DNA of 56,365 bases from Nitratireductor aquibiodomus NL21 = JCM 21793 (GCF_000615975.1 NZ_BAMP01000020.1:1-56365), one strand, 5' to 3'. Shown: positions 1 to 10,988, counted from the first letter of the stretch. Made by a program: numbers and translations. Notes: generated from the letters alone by a model not told the origin.

Positions 1-138
1 GCGCCACAGGCCGGTGACAAGCACGGCCATCAGCACAAACAGCAGGACGCCGCCGGCAAGCAAGAGCTGGCCAAGTGTAAATGTGCTCGCGCCAAGCTGC
101 GCCACGGGCGTGGAGAAAATGTCGGACATCTCGTTCAT
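1..138 (-). CDS. rmuC: RmuC-like DNA recombination protein, N-terminal fragment
   Basis: Only the first 46 codons are in the window; the gene runs off the left edge. The fragment starts at an ATG at 138 and encodes a short polar N-terminus followed by a hydrophobic helix (about residues 21-42), as in RmuC proteins, which are membrane-anchored, coiled-coil nuclease-like proteins limiting DNA rearrangement. It is divergent from def, an arrangement common in rhizobia, and this synteny is a main part of the call. The visible part has no catalytic residues, so the identity is inferred from context plus the N-terminal anchor. Confidence 0.55.
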   Translation of the reverse strand, partial: MNEMSDIFSTPVAQLGASTFTLGQLLLAGGVLLFVLMAVLVTGLWR

Positions 139-236
139 GCGCGGCACTCTAGACGATTCGCAATCGCATCATAAGACCAAAACGTGAACACGCGTTCCGT
201 ATTGACGTTCCCGCGGGCAGGGCTTACCTGACTGCC

Positions 237-767
237 ATGACGATTAAACCACTTGTTCTTCTTCCTGACCCGATCCTGCGCGAAACTTCCAAACCGATCG
301 AGCGCTTTGACGATCAGCTACGCACATTTGCCGACGACATGCTGGCAACCATGTATGACGCGCCGGGTATAGGCCTCGCCGCCATTCAGGTGGGCGAGCC
401 GTTGCGCATGCTGGTGATCGACGTTTCGGAGAAGGACGAAGAGCCGGCGCCGATGGTGGTGATCAACCCGCAGATCGTTGCCAGCACCGATCAGCGCAAT
501 GTGCATGAGGAAGGATGCCTTTCCATTCCCGATTACTATGCGGAAGTGGAGCGGCCTGCCGGCGTGACGGTCAACTATCTCGATCTGGACGGCAAGCAGC
601 AGACCGTGGAGGCCGACGGCCTGCTCGCCACCTGCCTGCAGCACGAGATCGACCATCTGAACGGTGTTCTGTTCATCGACTATCTGTCGAAGCTCAAGCG
701 CGACATGGTGGTGCGCAAGTTCAGGAAACTCGCCAAGGACCGCCCGCCCGCGCGCATGGTCGGCTGA
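237..767 (+). CDS. def: Peptide deformylase
   Basis: This enzyme removes the formyl group from the N-terminal methionine of nascent proteins at the ribosome exit. The 176-residue protein has all three family motifs: GIGLAAIQ (44-51), EGCLS with the metal-ligand Cys (92-96) and HEIDH (136-140) with two His ligands and the catalytic Glu. Length is normal for a type I enzyme. It lies 124 bp upstream of fmt, which makes the formyl-Met-tRNA that creates its substrate, the usual def-fmt pairing. Confidence 0.97.
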   Translation: MTIKPLVLLPDPILRETSKPIERFDDQLRTFADDMLATMYDAPGIGLAAIQVGEPLRMLVIDVSEKDEEPAPMVVINPQIVASTDQRNVHEEGCLSIPDYYAEVERPAGVTVNYLDLDGKQQTVEADGLLATCLQHEIDHLNGVLFIDYLSKLKRDMVVRKFRKLAKDRPPARMVG

Positions 768-812
768 CCCAATCCTGCCATGTGAGGCAATTGGCCCTGC
801 AGGGCTTGACCA

Positions 813-832
813 GAAGCGGATAAATCCGCTTC
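813..832. repeat. Perfect 20-bp palindrome between def and fmt
   Basis: The arms GAAGCGGAT and ATCCGCTTC are perfect inverted repeats around a central AA. It lies in the 124-bp def-fmt gap, with no T-run after it, so it is not a classic terminator. It could be a dispersed intergenic palindrome or an RNA processing hairpin. A related GAAGCGGAT string occurs in the hairpin after fumC (51421-51448). Confidence 0.6.
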
Positions 833-891
833 AAGCACCGCAGGAGCGCGGGTGCGCTCGTTTGACTGACTGAACGCATCGGACACGCGGC

Positions 892-1827
892 ATGGCACTT
901 CGTCTCATCTTCATGGGCACTCCGGATTTCTCCGTCGGCACATTGCAGGCGCTGGCTGGGGCCGGGCACGAGATCGTCGCCGTCTATTCGCAGCCGCCGC
1001 GACCTGCCGGACGACGCGGACTTGAGCTCACCAAGTCGCCCGTTCATCAGGCTGCAGAAGCGCTCGGTGTCGAGGTGCGGACGCCGAAATCGCTCAAGGG
1101 CGAGGATGAGCAGGCCGCGTTTGCCGCGCTAGAAGCGGATGCGGCCATCGTGGTGGCTTACGGGCTTCTTCTTCCAAAGCCCATTCTGGAAGGCACACGG
1201 CTTGGCTGTTTCAACGGTCACGCCTCGCTTCTGCCTCGCTGGCGGGGGGCTGCGCCTATCCAGCGCGCGATCATGGCCGGTGACACAGAAACCGGCATGA
1301 TGGTGATGAAGATGGATGAAGGGCTCGACACCGGACCCGTGGCCATGACATCCCGCGTTGCCATCACCCTGGACATGACCGGCGGCGAACTGCACGATGT
1401 GCTGAAGGAAACGGGCGCTTCCCTCATGGTCGAAGCCATGGATGCGCTCGAAAAAGGGGCGCTTACGCTGACACCGCAGCCCGATGAGGGTGCGACCTAT
1501 GCCAAGAAAATCCTGAAGGACGAAACCCGCGTCGACTGGAACAGCCCTGCCCGCGCGGTTCACGATCACATTCGCGGGCTTTCGCCCTTTCCCGGCGCCT
1601 GGTGCGAAATGCCCTTCGGCAGCAAGCCGGAGCGCGTCAAGCTTTTGCGGGCAGAACGCGCCGACGGCAATGGCGCGCCCGGTCAAGTTCTGGACGACGC
1701 CCTGACGATTGCCTGTGACGAAGGCGCGGTACGACTGACCGAAGTGCAACGTGCCGGCGGCAAGCCGATGCAGGCCCTGGACTTCCTGCGCGGGGCGAAG
1801 CTCGGAAAAGGAACCGTGCTTCCATGA
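892..1827 (+). CDS. fmt: Methionyl-tRNA formyltransferase
   Basis: This enzyme transfers a formyl group from 10-formyl-tetrahydrofolate to Met-tRNAi. The 311-residue protein has the N-terminal formyltransferase domain with catalytic Asn108 and His110 in a [17 protein letters not shown] motif and Asp146 in DEGLDTGPV, followed by the C-terminal tRNA-binding OB domain (about 205-311). Its stop codon overlaps the start of the next gene in an ATGA arrangement, so the acetyltransferase is probably translated from the same mRNA. Confidence 0.97.
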   Translation: MALRLIFMGTPDFSVGTLQALAGAGHEIVAVYSQPPRPAGRRGLELTKSPVHQAAEALGVEVRTPKSLKGEDEQAAFAALEADAAIVVAYGLLLPKPILEGTRLGCFNGHASLLPRWRGAAPIQRAIMAGDTETGMMVMKMDEGLDTGPVAMTSRVAITLDMTGGELHDVLKETGASLMVEAMDALEKGALTLTPQPDEGATYAKKILKDETRVDWNSPARAVHDHIRGLSPFPGAWCEMPFGSKPERVKLLRAERADGNGAPGQVLDDALTIACDEGAVRLTEVQRAGGKPMQALDFLRGAKLGKGTVLP

Positions 1828-2327
1828 ACGCAATGAATATTCGTACCGAAACCGTTGCCGACCGCGACGCGGTCCATGCCCTGCTGCGCACCGCCTTTGA
1901 CGGCGATGACGAGGCGAGGCTTGTTCAGTCGCTTCATGCCGATGGCGACGTGGTTCTTTCGCTCGTGGCTGAAACTGAAGGCACGGTGTGCGGCCATGTG
2001 CTCTTCTCGCGCCTTCATGTCATAAACGGCGACGCTCGCTTCCCCGCCGTAGCGCTCGCGCCGCTTGCCGTTTCGCCTGCCCTCCAAAGGCAGGGGATTG
2101 CCGCGCGGCTTGTCGAGGAAGCTCACCAGCGCCTGATCACCGGCGGCGAAACTCTGTCTGTTGTCCTGGGCGAACCAGCCTATTACGGCCGTTTCGGCTA
2201 TCGGCATGAGAATGCCACAAATTTTGAGAGCGACTATCAGTGCGAGGCACTGCAGGCCGTGCAATGGGGCAATGATGCACCGAGCACAGGTAAACTCGTT
2301 TATGCTCCAGCCTTTGGCGGGCTTTGA
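1824..2327 (+). CDS. GNAT family N-acetyltransferase (YhbS-like)
   Basis: This is a 167-residue single-domain GNAT acetyltransferase. The acetyl-CoA binding signature is visible as ALQRQGIA (about 91-98) after a beta strand with LAPLAVSP, and the late motif [11 protein letters not shown] is typical of YhbS-type members. The substrate is unknown. It overlaps the fmt stop by 4 bp (ATGA), and truA begins 2 nt after its stop, so it is embedded in the fmt-truA operon. A second in-frame ATG lies three codons downstream. Confidence 0.85.
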   Translation: MNAMNIRTETVADRDAVHALLRTAFDGDDEARLVQSLHADGDVVLSLVAETEGTVCGHVLFSRLHVINGDARFPAVALAPLAVSPALQRQGIAARLVEEAHQRLITGGETLSVVLGEPAYYGRFGYRHENATNFESDYQCEALQAVQWGNDAPSTGKLVYAPAFGGL

Positions 2328-2329
2328 GC

Positions 2330-3073
2330 ATGGCGCGTTTTCGCATCGACATCGAATATGATGGCGGGCCCTATTTCGGCTGGCAGCGGCAGGCTACCCA
2401 TCACTCCGTGCAGGCCGCGCTGGAGACCGCCATCGCCGCCTTTTCAGGCGAAGAGGTGACGCTTTTCGGCGCCGGACGCACGGACACCGGCGTGCACGCG
2501 CTGGCGCAGGTGGCGCATTTCAACCTTTCGCGCGAATGGACGGCTCGCACCGTGCAGAACGCAATCAATGCGCATCTCGCCATGGCCGAGGAGACGGTTG
2601 CCGTGATTGAGGCTGCGCAGGTGCCGGACGATTTCGATGCACGCTTTTCCGCCAAGGCCCGACACTATCTCTACCGCATTCACAATCGCCGTCCGCCACT
2701 GACAGTGGACCGCGCTCATGCCTGGCATGTGGCGGCCCCGCTCGATGCGGAGGCGATGCACGAGGCCGCGCAGCGGCTGGTCGGAACCCATGATTTCACA
2801 ACGTTCCGCGCGGCCCAGTGTCAGGCAAAAAGCCCGATCAAGACGCTCGAGAAGCTGGACGTGACCCGCAATGGCGAATTCGTGGAGATCCGCGCCTCGG
2901 CCCGCTCCTTCCTGCACAATCAGGTGCGGTCCTTCGCAGGAACGCTGAAGCGTGTGGGCGAAGGCGGCTGGAGCGCAGATGATGTGACCCGGGCGCTCGA
3001 AGCCCGCGACCGCAAGGCCTGCGGCCCGGTCGCGCCACCGCATGGGCTCTACCTCACGCGTGTGGACTACTGA
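2330..3073 (+). CDS. truA: tRNA pseudouridine(38-40) synthase TruA
   Basis: TruA isomerises uridines 38-40 in the anticodon stem of tRNAs. The 247-residue protein begins with the family-typical [12 protein letters not shown] segment and carries the catalytic Asp52 in [11 protein letters not shown]. An in-frame TTG lies two codons upstream, but the ATG at 2330 gives the standard N-terminus. It is the last gene of the def-fmt-GNAT-truA run; its final 7 bp overlap the 3' end of the convergent Lrp gene. Confidence 0.97.
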   Translation: MARFRIDIEYDGGPYFGWQRQATHHSVQAALETAIAAFSGEEVTLFGAGRTDTGVHALAQVAHFNLSREWTARTVQNAINAHLAMAEETVAVIEAAQVPDDFDARFSAKARHYLYRIHNRRPPLTVDRAHAWHVAAPLDAEAMHEAAQRLVGTHDFTTFRAAQCQAKSPIKTLEKLDVTRNGEFVEIRASARSFLHNQVRSFAGTLKRVGEGGWSADDVTRALEARDRKACGPVAPPHGLYLTRVDY

Positions 3074-3609
3074 ACGATCTCCGCCGGCCGCGCGGCCTTC
3101 GGCACCGGCCATGACAAGGTTACACCCGGCTGCGGTGGGCGCTCCAGATAGGTGGAGAGCACCACATAGCTGCGTGTGGCCTTGACGCCCGGCGTGTCAT
3201 AGAGACGGGCAAGAAGACCTTCCAGCGCACGGGTCGAAGCTGCGCGCACTTTCAGCAACATGCAGGCATCGCCCGCCACCGAATGGACCTCTTCCACCTC
3301 GGGACACTCGGCGATTGCCATCAATGCCGGCGTCTTGCCCCAGCCGCTCGTGTCCACATGGATGAAGGCGAGCAACCCCTTGCCCACCGCGCCCGGATCG
3401 ATCAACGCCGCCATGCGGCGAATCGCACCGCTTTTCTTGAGCCGCTTGACCCGTTCATGGGCGGCGGGTGCAGAAAGGCCCACCCGCTTGCCCAGCTCGG
3501 CGTAGCTGACTGTCGCATCCTCGACCAGAACGGCTAATATTTTTCGGTCCATCGGGTCCAGCTGCTGTGCCGCGGCAGCCAGCGAGCGAATATCATCTGT
3601 TTCTTTCAT
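3067..3609 (-). CDS. Lrp/AsnC family transcriptional regulator
   Basis: The 180-residue protein has an N-terminal helix-turn-helix (about 19-65, containing [19 protein letters not shown]) and a C-terminal RAM ligand-binding domain (about 75-160). Lrp-family proteins usually sense amino acids and often control an adjacent exporter. Here the regulator is divergent from an MFS transporter with only 51 bp between the start codons, so it probably controls that gene and itself. The ligand is not predictable. Both the N-terminal (about 16 residues) and C-terminal tails are longer than in minimal Lrp proteins. Confidence 0.9.
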   Translation of the reverse strand: MKETDDIRSLAAAAQQLDPMDRKILAVLVEDATVSYAELGKRVGLSAPAAHERVKRLKKSGAIRRMAALIDPGAVGKGLLAFIHVDTSGWGKTPALMAIAECPEVEEVHSVAGDACMLLKVRAASTRALEGLLARLYDTPGVKATRSYVVLSTYLERPPQPGVTLSWPVPKAARPAEIVQ

Positions 3610-3660
3610 GGTTCGGCATTTTCCGATTGATGCTTAATTTCATTCGGTCAGTATGCCTTT

Positions 3661-4835
3661 ATGTCGAAGATCAATCAAACTCCAATCGAAGAGCCTCTGG
3701 CGCTTGCGCTCGACGGCCGCATTCCGCCGGCCGTCTTTCTGCTGACGGGATGCGTCGCCGTGATCGGCTGCAACTCGCTCGTTCTGTCCCCGATCGCACC
3801 GGAGGTTTCGCGTTCGCTCGACGCTTCGGTTCAAGGTGTGATGATCGCCTCGGCCGCTTTCGGCCTGGGCACGGCCGGCAGCGCCCTTTTCTGGCGCGCC
3901 ATATCGACCGTCTCGGCGCATGGCGCATGCTGCGGCTGGCCTTTGCAGCGCTTGCAGCCGCACTCGGTGTCAGCGCGCTCGCCCCGGTTCTGGCGATGCT
4001 GGTGGCCGCGCAGCTTGTCGCGGGGCTTGCTGCGGGCGTCGCCCTGCCGGCGATTTACACCAATGCCGCCACGGTTGCCCCTGCCGGGCGCGAGACGGAA
4101 ACCGTGGGCATCGTTCTGACAGGCTGGACGCTCAGTCTTGTCGCCGGTGTCTCTCTTTCAGCGGTGCTGGCAGACATATTGCACTGGCGCGCCGTGTTTG
4201 CCCTTGTATGTCTGCTGGCCGTGGGCGCCTTTCTGATACTGGCTCTCAACGGGCGGCGCGACACGCCATCCGACGAGCCCGCCATGGCGCCGCTGGCAGC
4301 CCTTCGCACGCCGGGTCTTCTTCCGCTGCTGCTGGCCTGCGGTGCTTTTATGGCCTCGTTCTACGGCGTTTATGGCTATATCGGCGCCCATCTTGCCGGT
4401 GCACTTGGCAAACCCGTTAGCGCGAACGGACTTTTGACACTGGTCTACGGGCTCGGATTTGGCGGAGCGGTGCTGCTCGACAGACCCGTTCAGCGCCTCG
4501 GCGCTCACAATCTTCTGCCCTTCGCCTTTGCCTTCGTGGCTGCAATCTACCTCTTCATGATGTGGGGCGCGCATAGCTTTGGCGTCCTGCTTGCCGTGGC
4601 CTTTGTGTGGGGTCTGGCAAACCATCTCGGTCTCAACATGCTGATCGTACGGCTGAGCGGCATCGCGCCCGCCAGACGCGGCGCGATCATGGGGCTGAAC
4701 AGCGCCACCACTTATATCGCCGCCTTTGCCGGCACGCTGGGCTTCGGCCCGGTTTATGCCGGGCTCGGACTGCCGGCGGCTGCGGCAATGGCAGCCCTCC
4801 TGACGCTGGTTGCCGCTCTATCGGCCGCGCGCTGA
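3661..4835 (+). pseudogene. MFS transporter (DHA1-like), one-base frameshift
   Basis: Two reading frames together encode one 12-helix major facilitator. The first frame starts at the ATG at 3661 and runs through TAGSALFW; the remainder continues in the -1 frame from ARHIDRLGAWRML. The break lies near 3892-3896, and adding one G to TGG|CGCGCC restores a 391-residue protein with the conserved helix 2-3 loop (ARHIDRLGAWRML). The split is either a true mutation or a base-call error; six further frame breaks in this window favour error. It is divergent from the Lrp regulator and probably an amino-acid or drug exporter. Confidence 0.8.
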
Positions 4836-4857
4836 GAGACTTGCTTGGGCCCTGCCC

Positions 4858-5454
4858 CTAACCCACTCCGCGCGACAGGCCAAGCAGCCCCTCGGCCGTG
4901 AAAAGCACTGCGAGGGACGCCGCAAACATGGCGGCGAACACAGCCGTGGCGACGGCTGGCCCCTTGCCGATGGCGACATTTGTGAGCCGCCACGACAGGA
5001 TCATCGTGCCGATGAAAACGAGGAAGGTCAAAGAGCCCGTGAGATCGGCAGCCTCCGGCAGAAGCAGCTGGAGGAGCATGACAGGAAGCATGACCCAGGA
5101 AAACAGCGCAGAGGCCCAGTTGCTGGCCACCACGTAATGCACGAAACGATCGGCCACGCCGGCTGGGCGCGCGGCGAGCGCCAGAATGACGTAGGGCAGG
5201 ACCCAGGTCGCCAGGTCCGTCAGCAGCAACCGCGCGAACAGTGAGAAGCGGGAGCTGAAAACATCTGCACCCGCCAGTTCGTTGGAAATCGTCACCCATC
5301 CCACCACCATGGGCGGAACAGCGACGAGAATAGCGAAAAACGAATTCCAGAAACCGTCCGCCGACAGATCAAGCAGGCGCAGCCCCTCCGAACGCCCCAT
5401 CATCATGCGCCAGACACCGGCAAAATATTGCTGGATCTCGGCGAAGGAGGGCAT
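4858..5454 (-). CDS. Conserved integral membrane protein of the dap operon
   Basis: I do not recognise a named family with certainty; it resembles the YIP1/DUF-type membrane proteins that follow dapE in rhizobia. The 198-residue protein has a polar N-terminus (FAEIQQYFAGVWRMMMG) and about five hydrophobic segments (roughly 36-58, 73-95, 108-132, 137-155, 163-190). Its ATG directly follows the dapE stop codon (TGA-ATG), so it is translationally coupled to dapE. No catalytic motif is visible. Confidence 0.75.
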   Translation of the reverse strand: MPSFAEIQQYFAGVWRMMMGRSEGLRLLDLSADGFWNSFFAILVAVPPMVVGWVTISNELAGADVFSSRFSLFARLLLTDLATWVLPYVILALAARPAGVADRFVHYVVASNWASALFSWVMLPVMLLQLLLPEAADLTGSLTFLVFIGTMILSWRLTNVAIGKGPAVATAVFAAMFAASLAVLFTAEGLLGLSRGVG

Positions 5455-6641
5455 TCAGGCAAACCAGTCTTCAAGAAAACGCAGATAGATCTGCGTCAGG
5501 GTTTCAAGGTCTGTCAGCGCCACACGCTCATCGACCATGTGCATGGTCTGGCCGACAAGGCCGAACTCGACCACGGGGCAGTAATCTTTGATGAAGCGTG
5601 CATCCGAGGTGCCGCCGGAGGTGGAGAGTTCCGGGCGTACACCGACTACGGCCTCAACCGACGCGACAGGGTTTCGACCAGTTTCTCGTCCCGCGTCAGG
5701 AAGACGGGGCTCGGGCGGCCAAGCCAGTCAATGTCGAAATCGACTGGCTGCTCGGCGCCTTTGCGCAGGCGGTTTTCCTCTGCGGCGCGGTCGAGCCGGT
5801 TGTGGATTTCGGCCTGCAGGCTTTCCACGCTCCACGTATCGTTAAAGCGGATGTTGAAGACCGCTATCGCCTTTGCAGGAATGACGTTTGTCGCCGTGTT
5901 GTCCACGTCAATCGTGGTGACTTCCAGATTACTCGGCTGGAAATCGGCTGTGCCTTCATCGAAGGGCTTTTCAAGGAGTGCGCCAAGCAGCTGCATGAGG
6001 CCGGGCACCGGATTGTCTGCCCGGTGCGGATAAGCCACATGGCCCTGGCGACCATTGACGGTGATGCGCCCGGTGAGCGAACCGCGCCGGCCGATCTTGA
6101 TCATGTCGCCGAGCCGGTCCGGATTGGTGGGCTCGCCGACGATCGATGCGTCCCACTTTTCGCCGCGTTTCACGGCCCATTCAAGAAGCTTGACCGTGCC
6201 GTTGATGGCGGGGCCTTCCTCGTCGCCAGTGATGAGGAAAGAGACGGAGCCTTTCGGCCTTCCGTGGGTCTTCACATAGCGGGCGAGTGCGGCCACGAAG
6301 CAGGCAATGCCGCCCTTCATGTCGACCGCGCCGCGGCCATACATCTGGCCGTCGGCGATGGCGGCGGCAAAGGGCGGATGCTTCCATGCGCCTTCATCGC
6401 CGGGCGGCACCACATCTGTGTGACCGGCGAACATGAGGTGCGGCCCCTCGCCGGCGAGCCTGCCGTAAAGATTTTCGATATCGGGCGTGCCCTCTTCGGA
6501 GAAGACCGGGCGTTCAACCGTGCAGTCGAGCGCCTTCAGCATGCCCTGAAGCACGGAAAGCGCCCGGCCTTCAGCCGGCGTGACGGAGGGGCAACGGATG
6601 AGTTCGGCGAGATTCGCGGCGGGATCGGTCGGCAGTGTCAT
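5455..6641 (-). pseudogene. dapE: Succinyl-diaminopimelate desuccinylase, one-base frameshift
   Basis: DapE hydrolyses N-succinyl-LL-diaminopimelate in lysine and peptidoglycan precursor synthesis. The M20 metallopeptidase residues are present: HTDVVPPG (His74, Asp76), [10 protein letters not shown] (Asp107) and ITGDEEG (about 137-143). After VETLS the frame hits a stop near 5646, but the -1 frame supplies the expected end with [20 protein letters not shown] and HMVDERV (containing the last His ligand), ending at 5455. One missing base near 5661-5666 explains this; corrected length is about 395 residues, normal for rhizobia. An essential-pathway gene broken by one base suggests a sequence error. 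The start at 6641 gives the usual [12 protein letters not shown]-terminus. Confidence 0.9.
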
Positions 6642-6700
6642 GCGCAAGGGATAATCCAACATCAGGCCGCTGTCACGCAACAAGCGGCCCAGCCTTTCGG

Positions 6701-7072
6701 CTACTGCTTCGGCGCGTTTGTCCGATCACCATATTCGTTGGCGCCCGCATCGCCCGGATAGAGGCAAAGCACGACAAAAGCGAGGATCGACACCATCGGG
6801 ATGAAGAGCGAAACGGCAAAAATGCCCGGCTTGCCGAAATCATGCAGACGCTTGACGCCCAGCGCGACGGACGCGAAAATCGAAACCACAGCCAGACCCC
6901 AGAAAAGCAGGGCCCATAAGCCGCTGGCGCCGCTCCCTTCCGGCGCCAGGGTGAAGCGATAGAGCACAAAGATCTGCAGGACAATGAGAAGCATGCCCCC
7001 CAGGAAAAAGGCGGCACGGCTCACCCGTCCGGAAAATCCGAAAAACAGCCAGGCCATCTGTCCCTTGGGCAT
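6701..7072 (-). CDS. DUF805 family membrane protein
   Basis: This is a 123-residue membrane protein of the DUF805 family, recognised by the N-terminal [14 protein letters not shown] motif and [13 protein letters not shown]. About four transmembrane helices are visible. The start at 7072 (MPKGQMAW) is preferred over an upstream one because the family motif begins there. It lies between dapD and dapE in the same orientation with short gaps (about 20 and 59 bp), so it is co-transcribed. Its function is unknown. Confidence 0.85.
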   Translation of the reverse strand: MPKGQMAWLFFGFSGRVSRAAFFLGGMLLIVLQIFVLYRFTLAPEGSGASGLWALLFWGLAVVSIFASVALGVKRLHDFGKPGIFAVSLFIPMVSILAFVVLCLYPGDAGANEYGDRTNAPKQ

Positions 7073-7092
7073 TGTGCTTCTCCGCAGGCCGG

Positions 7093-7947
<855 letters not shown>

Positions 7948-8085
7948 GCTTGCGGCTCCATTGAACAAGCTGTTAAGGGCTCAGCCATAGTTTGGGAGAA
8001 GGACCCAGATCGGCGCGGAAACTATGCGAAGCGTCACTAGGGGTCAATCTCGGGATCGCGCGGGGACGCGCCAACGGACGGATAA

Positions 8086-8931
8086 ATGACGATGGATTCA
8101 AAAGACGAGAACGGCTGGACACCTCTACCGCATTCCGATGAAGACCTGCGTCGTGCAAGACAGGTGCCCGATACACCGCAGACGCGCGCGGAAACCTACC
8201 GTCTTGCCTGGGACGACGAGGACTTCATGACCCGACGCGAACTGCGGCCGGTGCGCCTGCAGCTCGAACTCCTCAAACCGGAAATGGCACTTGCAGAACG
8301 TGGCATCCGATCGACGGTGATCCTGTTCGGTGGCGCGCGCCTGCCCGAGCCCGGTGGAGAGGCCTGGGCCGCCAAGAACGAGACGCAGAAGAAAAATCTC
8401 GAAAAGAACAGCCGCTACTATCAGGAAGCCCGCAAATTCGCGCGGCTCTGCTCGGAAGAATCGGCCAAGTCCTACTACCGCGAATATGTGGTGGTGACGG
8501 GCGGCGGACCCGGCGTGATGGAAGCCGGCAATCGCGGTGCTGCCGATTGCGGCGCCCCCTCCATAGGCCTCAACATCGTGCTGCCGCATGAGCAGGCACC
8601 GAACCTCTATGTGACGCCCGAGCTCTGCTTCAACTTCCACTATTTCGCGATCCGCAAGATGCATTTCATGATGCGTGCGAAGGCGGTCGCCGTGTTCCCC
8701 GGCGGTTTCGGGACAATGGACGAACTGTTCGAGACGCTGACCCTGATCCAGACCGGACGCATGGAGCGTTTGCCGGTGGTGCTGTTCGGCAAGGATTTCT
8801 GGGAAGGCGCGATCAATCTTGCCTTCCTGGCCGAACAGGGCACGATCTCGCCCGGAGACGATGAGCTGATCACTTTCGTCGACACGGCCGAGGAAGCCTG
8901 GGCGAAGATCGCCGAGTTCTACGAATTCTGA
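8086..8931 (+). CDS. LOG family protein (TIGR00730)
   Basis: The 281-residue protein carries the two LOG/lysine-decarboxylase-like motifs, GGGPGVMEAGNRG (139-151) and PGGFGTMDE (205-213). Family members are phosphoribohydrolases that release free bases from nucleoside 5'-monophosphates (cytokinin activation in some, purine/pyrimidine nucleotide turnover in others). The long N-terminal extension (about 75 residues before the Rossmann core) is typical of the larger bacterial subgroup. It is divergent from dapD across a 138-bp gap. Whether it makes cytokinins cannot be told from sequence. Confidence 0.9.
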   Translation: MTMDSKDENGWTPLPHSDEDLRRARQVPDTPQTRAETYRLAWDDEDFMTRRELRPVRLQLELLKPEMALAERGIRSTVILFGGARLPEPGGEAWAAKNETQKKNLEKNSRYYQEARKFARLCSEESAKSYYREYVVVTGGGPGVMEAGNRGAADCGAPSIGLNIVLPHEQAPNLYVTPELCFNFHYFAIRKMHFMMRAKAVAVFPGGFGTMDELFETLTLIQTGRMERLPVVLFGKDFWEGAINLAFLAEQGTISPGDDELITFVDTAEEAWAKIAEFYEF

Positions 8932-9000
8932 TCCCGAATGCCGTCATGCCGCAGTCCGCGGCACTGGCGGCATGGACAACAATCGGCTAGGCATTTGAGG

Positions 9001-9411
9001 ATGATCTCCTGCCGAGGCAACACAAGCTGGTTTGGAAGCCTGCGCCGCGATGCGAAGCTTTTCGCGGCGGTCGGGTGTCTTTCTCTGCTCATGGGGCTGC
9101 TGCAGCCGCTGGCCCTGGCTTCGGCTGCACCGGCGTCCTACGGCTTCGTCATCTGCACGACTTACGGGATTGGCACAGCCTCCGATGACAGCCGTGAACA
9201 TCCCCGCACGACCGAATGCCCTCTGTGTCTGAGCGGGCACACCTGTGGTTTCCAGTTTTCGCCCGCCACGCCGCAGCTCCTGGCACTGGTGCTGCCAATA
9301 CCGCAGGAGAACGGTGCCGCTGTATCCCATTGGGGCGACGGACCACGTACCAACTGCGAGCGACACGGCACACGGCATCCGCGCGCCCCCTGCCCCTGCC
9401 TGATCTTTTAA
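9001..9411 (+). CDS. DUF2946-like secreted protein (putative copper-related)
   Basis: A 136-residue protein starting at an ATG preceded by TTGAGG. It has an N-terminal hydrophobic signal segment (about 19-40, ending LALASAAPA) and a short Cys motif TECPLCLSGHTCG (about 75-87). This pattern resembles DUF2946 proteins, which commonly neighbour copper chaperones. The next gene, 47 bp downstream, is a PCuAC copper chaperone, which supports a periplasmic metal role. The C-terminus HPRAPCPC is unusual; a change in the 5-C run at 9386-9390 would give a proline-rich end as in relatives, but this is uncertain. Confidence 0.6.
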   Translation: MISCRGNTSWFGSLRRDAKLFAAVGCLSLLMGLLQPLALASAAPASYGFVICTTYGIGTASDDSREHPRTTECPLCLSGHTCGFQFSPATPQLLALVLPIPQENGAAVSHWGDGPRTNCERHGTRHPRAPCPCLIF

Positions 9412-9458
9412 AGCCCGGGTTTCCGGCAATTCAAAGCTCAGACATGAAAGGCAGAACC

Positions 9459-10001
9459 ATGCGTTCAAACATCCTTATCGCGGCAGCGGCTGCGTTCCCG
9501 CTAATCACAACGGGAGCAGTGGCTCACGGAACGAGTGCCGACCATCACGCCTCCAATCAAGAGGTCACGGAAACGACCGCGGACCACCACGCCGTTGAGG
9601 CCGGCGATCTGAGAATCGCACACCCCCGGGTGCGGGCCATGCTGCCCGGTCAGCCGTCTGGCGGCGGATACATGGTCATCGAGAACACCGGCTCCGACGA
9701 TGACCGGCTGTTGACCCTGACCTCGCCACGCGCCGGCAAGGTGGAGGTCCACACCATGGAAATGAACAATGACGTGATGGTCATGCGCCCGGTGAAGGGC
9801 GGCCTGACGATCCCCGCCGGCGAAACGGTGACGCTGGAACCCGGCGGCCTGCACGTCATGTTCATGCAGGTGGAAAAGGGCTTTCAGGAGGGCGAATCCA
9901 TACCGCTGACACTCGAATTCGAAAAGGCTGGAAAGGTCGATCTGGAGCTAACCGCAGGCCCCGCACGCGGCAGCGCGTCCGATACGGGGCACAGCCACTG
10001 A
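9459..10001 (+). CDS. PCuAC periplasmic copper chaperone
   Basis: PCuAC proteins bind Cu(I) in the periplasm and deliver it to the CuA centre of cytochrome oxidase. The 180-residue protein has a signal peptide (about 1-24, ending AVAHG), a His-rich linker (ADHHAS, ADHHA), and the copper motif with HTMEM, a Met in the following MVM segment and GLHVMFM downstream, matching the H(M)x10Mx21HxM pattern. A second ATG at 9444 is in frame, but AAAGGC places the ribosome site before 9459. It pairs with the DUF2946-like gene upstream. Confidence 0.92.
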   Translation: MRSNILIAAAAAFPLITTGAVAHGTSADHHASNQEVTETTADHHAVEAGDLRIAHPRVRAMLPGQPSGGGYMVIENTGSDDDRLLTLTSPRAGKVEVHTMEMNNDVMVMRPVKGGLTIPAGETVTLEPGGLHVMFMQVEKGFQEGESIPLTLEFEKAGKVDLELTAGPARGSASDTGHSH

Positions 10002-10004
10002 CGC

Positions 10005-10020
10005 CGGGAGCGGCCTCCCG
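10005..10020. terminator. Weak hairpin after the PCuAC gene
   Basis: CGGGAG and CTCCCG form a 6-bp stem around CGGC immediately after the stop codon of the copper chaperone gene. There is no T-run, so it is at best a weak or Rho-assisted terminator between convergent genes. Confidence 0.3.
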
Positions 10021-10122
10021 CTAAAACGGTTCACCGTCTCATGGAAGCGCCGCTCCGCTCCATCTGCCTGTTTTTCCGCGTTTGCGCGAACGTCGGGTGA
10101 TTTCACCTGACTGCGAAATGCT

Positions 10123-10983
10123 CTACAGGGGGGCGTCGTCGGGCGTTCGAGGACGGTGAACCACAGTCACCAGAACGAACGAGATGATCATCAGGAGATA
10201 CCACGAGCCCAGTTTGGAAATAGAAACCGGCGTCCATCCACCGGACTGATCCGGGTAGATCCAGGCACGCGACCAGGTGCCGATGTTCTCTGCAAACCAG
10301 ATGAACAGCGCCACCAGCAGAAACCCGAGCAAGAGCGGCATCCGATGGCGAAACCGGAATACACGGTAGTGCACCGACGTGCGCGCGAAAAGCAGCGCAG
10401 TGGCCGCAAAGAGCCCATAGCGCACATCGACCGTATAATGATGGGCGAAAAAATTCACATAGATCGCTGCCGCCAGAGCCAATGTCATCCAGAAAGCCGG
10501 ATAACGGGTATAGCGCATGTCAAAAATACGGCTGATGCGGGCGAGGTAGGACCCCACGGCGGCATACATGAAGCCTGAGAAGAGCGGCACAGCGGCGATG
10601 CGGAAGAAACTCTCTTCCGGGTAGACCCACGAGCCCGCCGAAGTCTTGAATAGCTCCATCACCGTGCCGACCACATGGAAAATAAGGATGACCTTCGCCT
10701 CAGACGGTTGTTCGAGGCCGGCGACCAGCATGACCATCTGTATGGCAAGCGCTGCCAGAAACAGGAAATCGTAGCGCGCCAGAAAGGCGTTTTGTGGCCA
10801 CAGGTAGTGTGTTGCGATGATCAGGGCGAGGAGCACTCCGCCGAAAAGGCAGGCCCATGCCTGCTTCAGCCCAAATACGACGAACTCAACCAGAGCGCCC
10901 GCCAGACCGTGCGCAGGCAACCTGTCGAGCACGCGATGCGCGAGTGCGTCGATGCGCGCTTCAAAAGTCGTGAAACGCCGCAT
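10123..10983 (-). CDS. DUF817 family membrane protein
   Basis: The 286-residue protein has about eight hydrophobic helices and the DUF817 landmarks GSWVYPEESFFRIAAVPLF (middle) and NIGTWSRAWIYPDQ with KLGSWYLLM near the end. Members are conserved integral membrane proteins of unknown function; the acidic and aromatic residues in the helices suggest transport or enzymatic chemistry in the membrane, but nothing is established. It lies 5 bp downstream of the HAD phosphatase gene on the same strand and is probably co-transcribed with it. Confidence 0.85.
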   Translation of the reverse strand: MRRFTTFEARIDALAHRVLDRLPAHGLAGALVEFVVFGLKQAWACLFGGVLLALIIATHYLWPQNAFLARYDFLFLAALAIQMVMLVAGLEQPSEAKVILIFHVVGTVMELFKTSAGSWVYPEESFFRIAAVPLFSGFMYAAVGSYLARISRIFDMRYTRYPAFWMTLALAAAIYVNFFAHHYTVDVRYGLFAATALLFARTSVHYRVFRFRHRMPLLLGFLLVALFIWFAENIGTWSRAWIYPDQSGGWTPVSISKLGSWYLLMIISFVLVTVVHRPRTPDDAPL

Positions 10984-10988
10984 CGGCG

